Part shown: in pieces, positions 16,758 to 24,482 of the stretch
Position numbering within the stretch: position 1 is the stretch's first letter
How the letters are laid out: every line of letters begins with the position of its first letter
Origin: RGIG5612 sp045599965
Lineage (GTDB): Bacteria; Bacillota; Clostridia; Lachnospirales; Lachnospiraceae
Length of the DNA: 31,441 nucleotides
Reading direction: 5' to 3'
Assembly: GCA_045599965.1 (NCBI GenBank)
Contig: JAZRXA010000060.1
Span: 1 to 31,441 of the forward strand
The notes under the pieces: model-generated
Databases searched by the model: none
Told to the model about the DNA's origin: nothing
Seen by the model: only the letters and a program-made list of their open reading frames with translations
Position numbers and translations under genes: made by a program

Positions 16758-17321
16758 TTATTTTATAGCCTTTTTATCTGTTTTTAAGGAAGTATAACTC
16801 CTTGTAACGCAAACTTTATCCTGACCGCTATCACTCCAATCTTTTTTCACATTTTCAATGTCATATACATTGATATCTTTTCTATCTTTACTGATTTTTA
16901 TTTCTTCATCAAACATCCAACCTTTTGAAAAAGAATAGACATTATAATTAGTAAATATTATTAAAGCTTGATCTATTTTGATTTCATACTCTCCATCATT
17001 CACGTTGATAATATCTGTTACAATTTGAACATCTTTAACTTTTTCATCTATCATATATTCTTTTGTTTCAATACCATATGGAAATTTGTCTGTTAATTTA
17101 ACTTTAACACATGAAAAATAAGCAACATCTTCATTGGCTCCAAAAAACTCAACTGGCTTTTGTTCATTTGAAAAATCAATTGCAAATGTCCCCATATTTA
17201 TTCTTAAAAATTGCATAGGATTGTATCTATCTTCTAATGAATACTCATATGATTTAAAAGTTTTTCCAATCATTTCCTTTAATATATTTTTCATTTCTTT
17301 ATCAAAACATGCGTTAACCAT
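16758..17321 (-). CDS. Hypothetical protein, 187 residues
   Basis: I do not recognise a family. The protein is soluble, with no signal peptide or membrane segment, rich in acidic and aromatic residues, and alternates short beta-like stretches (YEIKIDQALIIFTNYNVYSF). An N-terminal helix (DKEMKNILKEMIGKTF) is followed by a segment that reads like a small beta-barrel or sandwich. It has only two cysteines and no catalytic motif that I can see. The start has a good GGAGG site nine bases upstream. It lies 14 bases after the DUF4417 gene and is probably cotranscribed with it, so the pair may share an accessory role. Confidence 0.7.
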   Translation of the reverse strand: MVNACFDKEMKNILKEMIGKTFKSYEYSLEDRYNPMQFLRINMGTFAIDFSNEQKPVEFFGANEDVAYFSCVKVKLTDKFPYGIETKEYMIDEKVKDVQIVTDIINVNDGEYEIKIDQALIIFTNYNVYSFSKGWMFDEEIKISKDRKDINVYDIENVKKDWSDSGQDKVCVTRSYTSLKTDKKAIK

Positions 17322-17335
17322 TTCTAATCCTCCAC

Positions 17336-18043
17336 TTATTTTTCACTCCTAATATAGCTTGTCCAATCTGGATATTTTACAAATTCTGTATCGTACTTGT
17401 AATCATCAAATATTTCTTCTGGCATGGCGCCATAAACCAAAACAACTTCCGGCTCAAGTGTTTCAAGCATTGCCTCTAAACCAGCTCTAAAGTGATGCTT
17501 TTCAGACTTTGTTTTTACTACTCCATACGAACCTATAGATACTATACTGTGTTTTTCAACTCCTAAAAAAGCTATTGGTTCTGGAAATAATTTAGTTGTA
17601 TACGTTCTTTCATCCCCCCATCTAACATTAGGAATAACGTAAACTCCTCTTTTTTGCATATAGTATCCTATTGCTTGACTTCGATATTTATTAATTACCT
17701 GAGCTGCATATGGCATGTCCCAGTATAATGATGCATCCGGAGATATAAATGCCTGATATTTTTTTATTTCACTTATATAATTATCCGTATATCTTAAAAG
17801 GTCAGCAAAATCTCTATCTAATTCATATTCACAAACTGCAAATTTTTCAGGCTCAACTCTATCCATCTTACTAAATGGCACCATTCCTTTTGGTATCATT
17901 ATTTTTTTTGGCTTTTTAATAATTGGAATTTCAAAAATTCCATCAAAATCTGCGCCTTTGACTAATTCCGGATTACATCCATCTGTAATAACAGCCAATC
18001 TTTCCTTTTCTTTTGCAATCTGTTTTCTTGTTTTCGTTGACAT
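17336..18043 (-). CDS. DUF4417 domain-containing protein
   Basis: A 235-residue soluble protein resembling DUF4417, a family of unknown function found in Firmicute genomes and in phages or other mobile elements. Recognisable stretches are the central SPDASLYWDMPYAAQVINKY, VYVIPNVRWGDERTY and the late VVLVYGAMPEEIFDDY. The N-terminus is basic (STKTRKQIAKEKERL). An AAGGGAAA site precedes the ATG. It begins a two-gene unit with the hypothetical protein downstream and follows the 23-bp repeat region. The association with mobile DNA is known for the family; here it rests only on context. Confidence 0.72.
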   Translation of the reverse strand: MSTKTRKQIAKEKERLAVITDGCNPELVKGADFDGIFEIPIIKKPKKIMIPKGMVPFSKMDRVEPEKFAVCEYELDRDFADLLRYTDNYISEIKKYQAFISPDASLYWDMPYAAQVINKYRSQAIGYYMQKRGVYVIPNVRWGDERTYTTKLFPEPIAFLGVEKHSIVSIGSYGVVKTKSEKHHFRAGLEAMLETLEPEVVLVYGAMPEEIFDDYKYDTEFVKYPDWTSYIRSEK

Positions 18044-18354
18044 ATTTATTTCCCTTCTTTTAAGAATTTAATCTCTTAAGCATCCTATTGGTATTATTTT
18101 TACTCCATTATCAGTAATGTATCCATATTGTGCTGTTGCACAAATCACGATTAATGCTGATGGTTCTCTATATATAGTTCCAGGGTGTTTTGTATTTTTC
18201 GGCAGTTTTATTTTGTATTTTTCGGCAATTTTATTTTGTATTTTTCGGATTTTGTTTGTGATAACATGAAACAAAAACATAATAAATGCAGATTAAACGC
18301 ATTATAAATTCCATGTTTATGAAAAGATATTAAAGATGTTCGTCTTAATTTACA
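18044..18354. other. Intergenic region upstream of the DUF4417 gene
   Basis: No secure gene. A minus-strand open frame at 18068-18280 could encode 70 residues; its second half (YREPSALIVICATAQYGYIT) has balanced composition and might be the end of a decayed gene, but its first half lies in a 23-bp repeat whose period is not a multiple of three and it has no good ribosome binding site. A TATAAT-like box on the minus strand lies at 18301-18306. No terminator for hemW is evident. Confidence 0.5.
18188..18251. repeat. 23-bp direct repeat, about 2.7 copies
   Basis: The block TTTTGTATTTTTCGGCA recurs with its G at 18192, 18215 and 18238, a period of exactly 23 bases. The first two copies are nearly identical and the third is cut short after TTCGG. 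The spacing is about two helical turns, as in repeated protein-binding sites or iterons, but no replication protein is nearby. Confidence 0.8.
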
Positions 18355-19560
18355 TTAACTTAAAAGGAATTCGGCTAGGACTTTATTGCTAAAATCGATG
18401 CCTTTGTCGGTTAATTTTACTCTAGAATCAATAACCGTTATATAGTCTTCTTCAAGAAGCTTATCAACAACTTCGCCATATGTAAAATCAAAGTCCTGTC
18501 CAAAGGTATTGATAAAGTCTTCTTTATTTATACCATCGGCTAACCTTAGCCCTAGGAACATGTACTCTTCCATTTGAGCTTTATGAGTAAGTTTTTCTAT
18601 GTCTTTTCTTATATTGTCTAATGTGCATGTATCGGAGGCAAAAGCGTTTAGATACTCACCTAAATCTTCGGTATTTTTCCATCTGGTATTTTCTACCATG
18701 CTAGATGAATTAAGTCCTAATCCTAAATAATTTGTTCTCTTCCAATAACCTTTATTGTGCTCGCATTCGAACCCATGACGTGCGTAATTAGAAATCTCAT
18801 AACGAACATATCCACATTTTTCTAAATAATCTTTTGTGTAGTAATAAATTTCTCTTTCTGTTTCTTCTGAAGGGAGCATTAGATTTCCTTCCTTTTCACG
18901 CTCATAAAACGGTGTTCCCTCTTCTATCATTAATGAATAAGCACTTATATGCTCTGGAAGCCATGTCGAAATTAGAAGCATAGTCTTTTCCCAGCCTAGT
19001 AAAGTTTGGCCTGGTATCGCTTGCATTAAATCTACATTAATATTTTCAAAACCTATCTCTCTTGCGAGCTTATAGTTTTCTAAAAAGTCTTCGAAACTAT
19101 GAATCCTTCCTAAAACTTTTAAGTCTTCATTATCAGTTGCTTGAAGTCCTATACTTAATCTATTAATTCCTAATTTTTTATAGGTTTTTAATTTTTCTTT
19201 TGTTAGAGTTCCTGGATTACATTCGATAGAAAATTCTGTAGACGGTCTAATCTTCTTCAACATAGTTGGTCTTAGACCTCTATACTTTGTTTTTGTATTT
19301 TTAATTTTGAAATTTTTCTTTAATGTCTTAACTATTTTTTCTATTTGTTCACATGAAAGAATAGACGGCGTCCCGCCTCCTATGTAAATTGAAGTTATAT
19401 TGTAGTCTTGATAATCTTTTGCACTTAGAACTATTTCTTTACAAAGTGCATCGACATAAAGATCATATTTTTCTTCCATGCCTGCGAAAGAAACAAAATC
19501 ACAATAATTACATTTCTTTGCGCAAAATGGTATATGAATATAAAGTTCTAAATCTTTCAT
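18355..19560 (-). CDS. hemW: Radical SAM heme chaperone HemW, with an apparent insertion
   Basis: A 401-residue HemW (formerly called a HemN-like coproporphyrinogen oxidase). The radical-SAM cluster motif CAKKCNYC gives Cys13, 17 and 20, followed by the SAM-binding IYIGGGTPSIL and ECNPGTL. HemW binds haem and delivers it to target proteins; it does not itself oxidise coproporphyrinogen. The protein is about 20 residues longer than usual because residues about 88-108 (containing YRGLRPTMLKKIRPST) have no counterpart between the KNFKI strand and EFSIECNPG. That segment is encoded by a palindromic DNA stretch. The gene starts two bases after the lepA stop, the usual lepA-hemW arrangement. Confidence 0.93.
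   Translation of the reverse strand: MKDLELYIHIPFCAKKCNYCDFVSFAGMEEKYDLYVDALCKEIVLSAKDYQDYNITSIYIGGGTPSILSCEQIEKIVKTLKKNFKIKNTKTKYRGLRPTMLKKIRPSTEFSIECNPGTLTKEKLKTYKKLGINRLSIGLQATDNEDLKVLGRIHSFEDFLENYKLAREIGFENINVDLMQAIPGQTLLGWEKTMLLISTWLPEHISAYSLMIEEGTPFYEREKEGNLMLPSEETEREIYYYTKDYLEKCGYVRYEISNYARHGFECEHNKGYWKRTNYLGLGLNSSSMVENTRWKNTEDLGEYLNAFASDTCTLDNIRKDIEKLTHKAQMEEYMFLGLRLADGINKEDFINTFGQDFDFTYGEVVDKLLEEDYITVIDSRVKLTDKGIDFSNKVLAEFLLS
19233..19292. repeat. Palindromic insertion-like element inside hemW
   Basis: Two short palindromes, TAGACGGTCTA (19239-19249) and GGTCTTAGACC (19268-19278), flank an 18-base centre, and GGTCTAA (19244-19250) is the inverse of TTAGACC (19272-19278). The stretch coincides with the extra residues in HemW and keeps the frame. 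The exact borders are not visible. Confidence 0.55.
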
Positions 19561-19562
19561 AT

Positions 19563-21368
19563 TTATCTATCGTCTAGTTTAAGTACCGACATAAATGCTT
19601 GTTGAGGAATTTCTACGTTTCCTACTTGGCGCATTCTCTTCTTTCCTTCTTTTTGTTTTTCAAGAAGTTTTCTCTTACGTGTGATATCACCGCCATAGCA
19701 TTTAGCAAGCACGTCTTTTCTATAAGCTTTAACAGTTTCTCTTGCAATAATCTTTGAACCTATTGCAGCTTGAATAGGAATTTCAAATTGGTGACGTGGA
19801 ATTTCATCTTTTAATTTTTCGCACATCTTACGACCTCTTTCATAAGCTGTGTCAGCATGAACAATAAATGAAAGTGCATCGACTTCTTCTCTATTTACTA
19901 AGATATCTAACTTAACAAGATTCGACTTAACATATCCTTTAAGTTCATAATCTAATGATGCATATCCACGCGATCTGCTCTTAAGTGCATCAAAGAAGTC
20001 ATAAATTATTTCATTAAGTGGCAAGTCATATCTTAAAATTGCACGATTAGTTTCAATATATTCAATCTCTTTATATACGCCACGTCTTTCTTGGCAAAGT
20101 TCCATAATAGGTCCGATAAATTCACTTGTCACCATAATCTCTGCTTCCACCATAGGTTCTTCCATATACTCTATTTCTGCTTGATCTGGAAGATTTGATG
20201 GATTAGTAAGTTCTATCATCTCACCATTTGTTTTGTAGACTTTATAAATAACAGATGGTGCTGTTGTAACTAAGTCTAGGTTATATTCGCGCTCTAATCT
20301 CTCTTCAATAATTTCTAAATGTAAAAGTCCTAAGAAACCACATCTAAATCCGAATCCTAACGCTATAGAAGTTTCAGGCTCATAATTTAACGAAGCATCA
20401 TTAAGCTGGAGTTTTTCAAGCGCATCTCTTAAGTCTTCATAGTGTGCTCCGTCAGCCGGATACATTCCGCAATAAACCATAGACTGAACTTTTTTATATC
20501 CTGGCAAAGGCTCGCTGCATGGATTAGCCGCATCTGTTACAGTATCGCCTACCATAGTATCTCTTACGTTCTTAATTGATGCTGTAAAATATCCAACCAT
20601 ACCAGCTTCTAATCGGTCGCATGGAATAAACTTGCCTGCTCCAAAATAGCCAACTTCAACAACGTTAACAGTTGCTCCGGTCGCCATCATCTTAGCTTGC
20701 GTTCCAACTTTAATAGTTCCTTCTTTAATTCGGCAAAATACAATTACGCCTTTATATGAATCGTAAATCGAATCGAAGATAAGTGCCTGCAACGGTGCGT
20801 TCGGATCTCCCGTTGGAGCAGGAATCTTTTGAACTATTGCTTCTAATACTTCTTCGACATTTAAATCATTCTTTGCAGAAATTAAAGGAGCGTCTTGCGC
20901 CTCGAGCCCGATAACATCTTCAATCTCATCAATAACTCTTTGTGGCTCGGCGCTAGGTAAATCTATTTTATTAATTACTGGAATTACTTCTAGGTCATGG
21001 TCAATTGCCATATACACATTTGCTAAAGTTTGTGCTTCTATACCTTGCGCAGCATCAACAACTAAAACGGCTCCGTCGCATGCGGCAAGGCTTCTAGATA
21101 CTTCATAATTAAAGTCTACATGTCCCGGCGTATCTATAAGGTTAAATATATATTCTTCACCGTCATTAGCTTTATAAACAACGCGTACAGTCTGCGCTTT
21201 AATAGTGATTCCTCTTTCGCGCTCTAAGTCCATGTTGTCTAAAACTTGAGATTGCATCTCACGACTAGTAAGGGTACCTGTGCGCTCGATAATTCTATCG
21301 GCCAAAGTACTCTTTCCATGATCAATATGTGCGATTATACAAAAGTTTCTAATGTTTTCTTGTTTCAT
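19563..21368 (-). CDS. lepA: Elongation factor 4 (LepA)
   Basis: A 601-residue translational GTPase that acts on stalled or mis-translocated ribosomes and in initiation and assembly. The G domain has IAHIDHGKSTLADRI near residue 13, DTPGHVDFNYEVSRSL and NKIDLPSAEP. The EF-G-like domains follow, and the LepA-specific C-terminal domain ends with RMRQVGNVEIPQQAFMSVL. The length is exactly typical. The start codon overlaps the argS stop by one base (TAATG), so translation is coupled in the argS-lepA-hemW series. Confidence 0.97.
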   Translation of the reverse strand: MKQENIRNFCIIAHIDHGKSTLADRIIERTGTLTSREMQSQVLDNMDLERERGITIKAQTVRVVYKANDGEEYIFNLIDTPGHVDFNYEVSRSLAACDGAVLVVDAAQGIEAQTLANVYMAIDHDLEVIPVINKIDLPSAEPQRVIDEIEDVIGLEAQDAPLISAKNDLNVEEVLEAIVQKIPAPTGDPNAPLQALIFDSIYDSYKGVIVFCRIKEGTIKVGTQAKMMATGATVNVVEVGYFGAGKFIPCDRLEAGMVGYFTASIKNVRDTMVGDTVTDAANPCSEPLPGYKKVQSMVYCGMYPADGAHYEDLRDALEKLQLNDASLNYEPETSIALGFGFRCGFLGLLHLEIIEERLEREYNLDLVTTAPSVIYKVYKTNGEMIELTNPSNLPDQAEIEYMEEPMVEAEIMVTSEFIGPIMELCQERRGVYKEIEYIETNRAILRYDLPLNEIIYDFFDALKSRSRGYASLDYELKGYVKSNLVKLDILVNREEVDALSFIVHADTAYERGRKMCEKLKDEIPRHQFEIPIQAAIGSKIIARETVKAYRKDVLAKCYGGDITRKRKLLEKQKEGKKRMRQVGNVEIPQQAFMSVLKLDDR

Positions 21369-23092
21369 TACATTCTCTCTGGTGCATCAAAGCCTAATAA
21401 GTTAATACACTGCTCTAGAATTTTCTTTGTTAAATCTAAAAGATTAAGATAGCTTTGTTTTTTAGTTTCATCTTGCTCTGATAATATTTTCACTTCATGA
21501 TAAAAACTATTAAATGCGTTTGCTAAATCATAAATATATGCGCATAGTTTATGCGGTGCAAGTTCGTTATAAACGTTTTCTACTACATCATTAAATTTAG
21601 CAAGTTCAATCATTAAAGCTTTTTCACTAGGTTGGCCTGTGAATTCAATTTTGCCATCGAGCGAAGTATTTGCCTTATTTAATATAGATTTAATTCTAAC
21701 GATTGTGTAAAGAATATAAGGTCCTGTATTTCCTTCAAACTCTATAAATCTGCTTATATCAAAGATATAATCTTTTGTTGTCTGGTTTGAAAGATCTCCA
21801 TATTTTAGTGCTGCCAAGGCAATAATCTTTGATGTTTTTTTAGCTTCTTCTTCACTAATGTCTGGATTATCTTTCATTTTTTCGTAAACAGCTTCGTTAA
21901 CTTCGTTAATTAATGACTCAAGTCTCATAACTCCGCCTGAACGAGTCTTATAAGGCTGTCCATCTTTTCCATTCATAGTTCCAAAACCTAAATGAAAGAA
22001 GTCTACTTCGTCTCTTACAATTCCGGTTTTTTTAGATGCTCTAAACACTTGCTCTAGATGCAGTGCTTGGCGTTTATCTACAACATAAATTAAATAATCT
22101 GGTTTATACAACTTTTCTCTTTCTACTAAAGTTGCAAGGTCTGTAGTTGCATATAAACTTGAGCCATCTGATTTAACTATAATACAAGGTGGCATCTCTT
22201 TTTTGTCATCTTCTTTTGAAACATCTATAACCCAAGCTCCCTGACTTTCTTTTGCAAAGCCTTTTTCTTTGAACATAGAAACCATGTCCGGGATATAAGG
22301 TTGCACATCACTTTCGCCCTTCCATAATTCAAAGTGAACATCTAGGTTGTCATAATTATTTTTTAAGTCTTCTTTAGATATTTCTAAAATGCGTTGCCAA
22401 ATTGCATAATATTCTGGATTTAAATTTTGAAGTTCGCCTGTAATCATATGTGCCTTGTCGGCAAACTCTTTACTATAGGTCTCCGATTCAGGTTTGCATT
22501 TTTTACTTGCTGTTGGATAAATTTCTTCTAAGTCTGAAACTGTAAAATTCATTCCTAATCCACGTTCTTTTATTTCAGCAATGACCTGACCCATTTGTAA
22601 GCCCCAATCGCCAAGATGGACATCGCCTATCGCTTTATTACCCATAAATTTGCAAATGCGTTTTACGCTTTCACCAATTATTGCTGAACGAAGATGTCCT
22701 ATATGAAGTGGCTTAGCTACATTAGCTCCGCCATAATCAACGATAATGTCTAACGGATTTTTTGTTTCCTCTAGCCCAAACTTTTTCGCTGAATTCATTT
22801 CATTAATGTAGTTAGATACAAAGGCAGAAGAAATTTTAAGATTTATAAATCCTGGGTTAACAGCACTAACTTCCTCAAAAGCCTCACTACCCTTTAAGAT
22901 TTCTACAACATTATTAGCTATTTCGATTGGAGCTTTGTGTTCAGCCTTTGCTAGTGCCATTGCCCCATTACATTGATATTCGCAAAGGTCTGGTCTGTTA
23001 GAAATACTAGCTACAACCTTTTCGTCATTATAGCCCGCTTCCTTAAAAGCATTTTTAAGTTCTTTCGTAATTAAATCTAAAATCTTTTCCAT
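21368..23092 (-). CDS. argS: Arginine--tRNA ligase
   Basis: A 574-residue class I synthetase. It has the N-terminal ArgS-specific domain, then the catalytic core with DYGGANVAKPLHIGHLRSA containing the HIGH signature, the TTDLATLV segment, and FGTMNGKDGQPYKTRSGGVM in place of a canonical KMSKS, as in many ArgS proteins. The C-terminal DALR anticodon-binding domain includes FNSFYHEVKIL. The length is normal. It starts 11 bases after the UDP-sugar pyrophosphorylase gene with a modest TAGGT site and overlaps lepA by one base. Confidence 0.96.
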   Translation of the reverse strand: MEKILDLITKELKNAFKEAGYNDEKVVASISNRPDLCEYQCNGAMALAKAEHKAPIEIANNVVEILKGSEAFEEVSAVNPGFINLKISSAFVSNYINEMNSAKKFGLEETKNPLDIIVDYGGANVAKPLHIGHLRSAIIGESVKRICKFMGNKAIGDVHLGDWGLQMGQVIAEIKERGLGMNFTVSDLEEIYPTASKKCKPESETYSKEFADKAHMITGELQNLNPEYYAIWQRILEISKEDLKNNYDNLDVHFELWKGESDVQPYIPDMVSMFKEKGFAKESQGAWVIDVSKEDDKKEMPPCIIVKSDGSSLYATTDLATLVEREKLYKPDYLIYVVDKRQALHLEQVFRASKKTGIVRDEVDFFHLGFGTMNGKDGQPYKTRSGGVMRLESLINEVNEAVYEKMKDNPDISEEEAKKTSKIIALAALKYGDLSNQTTKDYIFDISRFIEFEGNTGPYILYTIVRIKSILNKANTSLDGKIEFTGQPSEKALMIELAKFNDVVENVYNELAPHKLCAYIYDLANAFNSFYHEVKILSEQDETKKQSYLNLLDLTKKILEQCINLLGFDAPERM

Positions 23093-23103
23093 GTCTACCT
23101 ACT

Positions 23104-24321
23104 TTATAATTCTATATTATTATCTTTAAGCATTTCTCTAGCTGAATCGAGCGAATCTACTCCATGCATATTTTTAATTGGGGCAAATTCTTTTTTGCGT
23201 TCTACTTCATACACTAAGCATCCTGACATCATTTCAATCATATCCAAAACTAAGTTTTCATATTTATGTCCATTAGGTTCTTCTGGTTTTATATGATTTC
23301 CATTTTCATCTATGTGTGGAATTTTTTTATTAACTATATGAAGTGGCAATTTATTTTGCGCAATTTCTTCTAATGCCTCTATATTGAAAATGTAGTTAAG
23401 AATTACTCCGTAATTATAAAGGAGTACTCCATTTTCATCTTTAGCATTCATAAGTTCATCTGTTAAATCATAATACTCTACTATAGATGGTTTCCCATCT
23501 CTATAGCACATAACGCCAACTTTTTCATCTGGTGCTGCCTTAGCAATAACTTTTGCTCCAATAGGCTTTTCTGATAAAAGTGTTGCGCCAACAAAAGTTG
23601 GATCTGCCATCTTTTGTAAAACATTATCTACCGCAAAAATATTAATATATTCTACGCCGTCTTTTTTAAGCTTATCTAAAAGGCCTGCTTTCTTAAGTGA
23701 GTAAAACCATCCGCCATTACCATTAGGGGATAAAGAAATATGTCCCTTTTCTTCAAGATAAATTTTTCCATCAAAATCAGTTGATGGTGCCATTTCTTGA
23801 ACAAAGAAATCAACATACTCTTTGTTATAGCCAAAATAGTTTTTCTCTTCGAAGAACTTTCTTGTGACTGTATCATTCTTATCACTTGTCATAATAAGAA
23901 GTGGAATCCAATTTCCTACTTCTTCTTTAACTTTAAGAAGATTGTTTATAAGACATTCAAATATATATAACTCTTTTGTAATTCCTATATTAAATGCTCC
24001 CTTAGGGCCATCTATTCCTAATCTAGTTCCTTGACCACCAGCTAAAAGTACAGCTGCGATTTTACCTTCTTTAAGTGCTTTAATTCCTTCGCTCTTAAAT
24101 TCTTCTTCGCGCTTACTAATTTCTTTAAGCGTTGTAGCTTCTATAGGAGTAATCTCTCCTGCCGCACCATCGCAACCCTCAGAATTAATTAAATCAAAAT
24201 CTATATTGTCGATTTCTTTTAGTAGACTTTGTTGTTCTTCATTAGATAACTCATCATAAAATCTTAGAAGTTGCATCTGGTCATATTTTTCTAGTTTTTC
24301 TTTAATTAGATTAAGCTCCAT
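23104..24321 (-). CDS. UDPGP type 1 family nucleotidyltransferase (UDP-sugar pyrophosphorylase)
   Basis: A 405-residue eukaryotic-type UDP-sugar pyrophosphorylase, which joins UTP and a hexose (or HexNAc) 1-phosphate to give the UDP-sugar plus pyrophosphate. The nucleotide-binding loop LLAGGQGTRLG is at about 92-102, followed by PKGAFNIG, then SPNGNGGWFYSL and the uridine-binding region NIFAVDNVLQKMADP. The sugar specificity (glucose or N-acetylglucosamine) cannot be settled by eye. The ATG at 24319-24321 is chosen because GGAGAG lies just before it; a possible ATG six codons upstream lacks a site. It is the first gene of the argS-lepA-hemW operon and is divergent from the helicase. Confidence 0.88.
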   Translation of the reverse strand: MELNLIKEKLEKYDQMQLLRFYDELSNEEQQSLLKEIDNIDFDLINSEGCDGAAGEITPIEATTLKEISKREEEFKSEGIKALKEGKIAAVLLAGGQGTRLGIDGPKGAFNIGITKELYIFECLINNLLKVKEEVGNWIPLLIMTSDKNDTVTRKFFEEKNYFGYNKEYVDFFVQEMAPSTDFDGKIYLEEKGHISLSPNGNGGWFYSLKKAGLLDKLKKDGVEYINIFAVDNVLQKMADPTFVGATLLSEKPIGAKVIAKAAPDEKVGVMCYRDGKPSIVEYYDLTDELMNAKDENGVLLYNYGVILNYIFNIEALEEIAQNKLPLHIVNKKIPHIDENGNHIKPEEPNGHKYENLVLDMIEMMSGCLVYEVERKKEFAPIKNMHGVDSLDSAREMLKDNNIEL

Positions 24322-24389
24322 TTTTCTCTCCAATCGCATAATTTACTATATTAATTTTAACACAAAATCCCTATATTTTATATTTAATC

Positions 24390-24418
24390 TTGACTAAAAG
24401 TTATATTTATTCTATCTT
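24390..24418 (+). promoter_or_regulatory. Promoter of the helicase gene
   Basis: TTGACT (24390-24395), a 17-base spacer and TATCTT (24413-24418) form a good sigma-A promoter. The leader to the ATG at 24483 is about 57 bases and can form two small hairpins (GGGC-CTTC-GCCC, and GGC/GCC around seven bases). No ribosome binding site is evident in front of the ATG. Confidence 0.55.
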
Positions 24419-24482
24419 TCATATAAGCTCTTTGCTTAGGGCCTTCGCCCATAAAGGCTATTTCAGCCGACTTTTCAAACCT

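Noticed and set aside
18068..18280. A 70-residue protein on the minus strand
   Set aside because: Its first half lies in a repeat with a non-triplet period, it has no good ribosome binding site and no recognisable family; at most it is a gene remnant.
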